This document shows positions 11,554 to 12,441 of a stretch of DNA of 12,441 nt, piece after piece (the stretch's first letter is position 1; every line of letters starts with the position of its first letter). The notes beneath the pieces were generated by a model that saw only the letters and a list, made by a program, of their open reading frames with translations, searched no databases and had not been told where the DNA came from. The DNA is from Candidatus Bipolaricaulota bacterium (GTDB taxonomy: Bacteria; Bipolaricaulota; Bipolaricaulia; Bipolaricaulales; Bipolaricaulaceae): assembly GCA_027027485.1 (NCBI GenBank), contig JALVLL010000124.1, forward strand, positions 1 through 12,441, given 5' to 3'. The translations under genes were made by a program, and so were the position numbers.

Positions 11554-12441
11554 TCAGGCGCTTAGGGCGCCTTTCACCAAATCCTTCGCAAGGCCCCAGA
11601 TCCCCCCTGGGAAGCGGTGGGCCTCGGAAAGCACGTGGTCGAGGGCCTCCAGGGCGTAATCGATCTCCTCCTCCCCCACGATCAGGGGCGGGAGGAACTT
11701 GATGATGTTGACCCCGTGGGCCGAGACCTGGGTGAGGAAGCGATGCTCCTTCATTAGCCCCATCACGATGAGTTGGGCGAAGAGGCCCTTCTTCACCGTC
11801 TCCACGCTCTTCCAGCCAGCCTTGAGCTTGAGGGATTTGGGTGGGCCGAACTCGATCCCGAGCATAAGCCCCTTCCCGCGCACATCGATGACCATCTCGA
11901 ACTTCTCCTGGAGCTTTTCGAGCCCGCTCTTGAAGCGTTCGCCCATCTCCGCCGCCCGTGAAACAAGCCCTTCCTCCTCGATCACCTCCAAAGCGGCGAT
12001 CCCCGCGGCCATGGCGAGCTCGTTCATCCCGAAGGTATTGGAGTGGACCACCGCCCGCTCCAGCCCCCGGAAGACCTTCTTGTGGATCTCTCTGCGGGTG
12101 ATGATCGCCCCCACGGGCACATACCCTCCGCTTAAGGTCTTGGCCACGGTGACGATGTCCGGCTCTAGCTTCCAGTGCTCTCCGCAGAAGAATCTTCCCG
12201 TGCGGCCGAAGCCGGTCTGGACCTCGTCCAGGATGAAGAGGGCCCCATACTTCCTGCAGAGCCTCTGGGCCTCGGGGAGGAAGTCATCGTCCGGGACATA
12301 AACCCCTTTCCCCTGGATGGACTCGGCGATAAAGCAGGCGACATCGGCTTTCTTGAGCTCCCGCTCGAGGGCTTCCAGGTCGTTCATGGGGATGGCGGTC
12401 GAGGGGAGGAGCTCGCCGAATCCCTCGCGGAAGTAACGGTC
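11554..12441 (-). CDS. class-III aminotransferase, 5' end off the window
   Basis: The visible C-terminal 295 residues belong to the PLP-dependent fold-type I class-III aminotransferases (acetylornithine, 4-aminobutyrate and putrescine types). The frame stays open to 12441, so the ATG at 12387 is internal and the N-terminal third lies beyond the window. Visible motifs are AESIQGKGVYVP, the cofactor-ring aspartate in FILDEVQTGFGRTG (fragment residue 72), the Schiff-base lysine in VAKTLSGGYVPVGA (fragment residue 101), and SNTFGMNELAMAAG. The C-terminus carries FLPPLIVGEEEIDYAL, common in this class. Substrate specificity cannot be assigned without the N-terminus. It converges on the broken Uma2 gene with a two-base gap. 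Confidence 0.88.
   Translation of the reverse strand, partial: DRYFREGFGELLPSTAIPMNDLEALERELKKADVACFIAESIQGKGVYVPDDDFLPEAQRLCRKYGALFILDEVQTGFGRTGRFFCGEHWKLEPDIVTVAKTLSGGYVPVGAIITRREIHKKVFRGLERAVVHSNTFGMNELAMAAGIAALEVIEEEGLVSRAAEMGERFKSGLEKLQEKFEMVIDVRGKGLMLGIEFGPPKSLKLKAGWKSVETVKKGLFAQLIVMGLMKEHRFLTQVSAHGVNIIKFLPPLIVGEEEIDYALEALDHVLSEAHRFPGGIWGLAKDLVKGALSA
11556..11572. terminator. hairpin at the uma2 / aminotransferase convergent junction
   Basis: AGGCGC (11556-11561), a five-base loop, and GCGCCT (11567-11572) can pair over six positions, followed by TTC on the plus strand. It lies five bases after the Uma2 stop and inside the last codons of the aminotransferase. The T-tract is too short for a classic terminator. 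Confidence 0.3.

Overview
This GC-rich window carries a bacterial chromosomal replication origin and its flanks. The organism is a bacterium: it has bacterial DnaA, a DUF721/DciA protein, DnaA boxes, MutM and bacterial-type tRNAs and promoters. Gene order, GC content and several -10 boxes placed where the mRNA would begin at the start codon (leaderless) would fit a deep-branching, possibly thermophilic phylum (Bipolaricaulota-like, or a lineage with Thermus-like promoter habits). That placement is inference only; no rRNA gene is present.

Left part (1-3060). A tandemly repeated small membrane-protein ORF (1-215, minus) has its own consensus promoter at 255-283. It is followed by a DUF721/DciA-like gene with a C-terminal zinc ribbon (328-876, minus), then oriC (about 881-1124), then dnaA (1136-2470, minus). 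Six tRNA genes (Lys-CTT, Lys-TTT, Glu, Val, Asp, Phe, in transcription order) run into dnaA from a promoter at 3031-3060. oriC is highly structured: an AT-rich unwinding region, a DnaA-trio-like TAG series, one DnaA box, then two opposed box arrays with about 11-bp spacing.

Middle part (3118-7364). A purine-salvage pair on plus, ribonucleoside hydrolase and adenine deaminase, converges on a minus-strand pair, threonylcarbamoyl-AMP synthase (tRNA t6A modification) followed by a DJ-1/PfpI protein.

Right part (7431-12441). A plus-strand operon holds a YtcJ-like amidohydrolase, a GT4 glycosyltransferase overlapping it by ATGA, and mutM overlapping the glycosyltransferase by 35 bp. The mutM start appears to be CTG. 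Next is a Uma2-family nuclease gene broken by a small frameshift, converging on a class-III aminotransferase cut by the right edge.

The strongest unusual signals are the oriC architecture, the dciA promoter inside the unwinding region, the CTG start of mutM, the leaderless promoters, and the duplicated small ORF. I see no CRISPR array, insertion sequence or phage gene.
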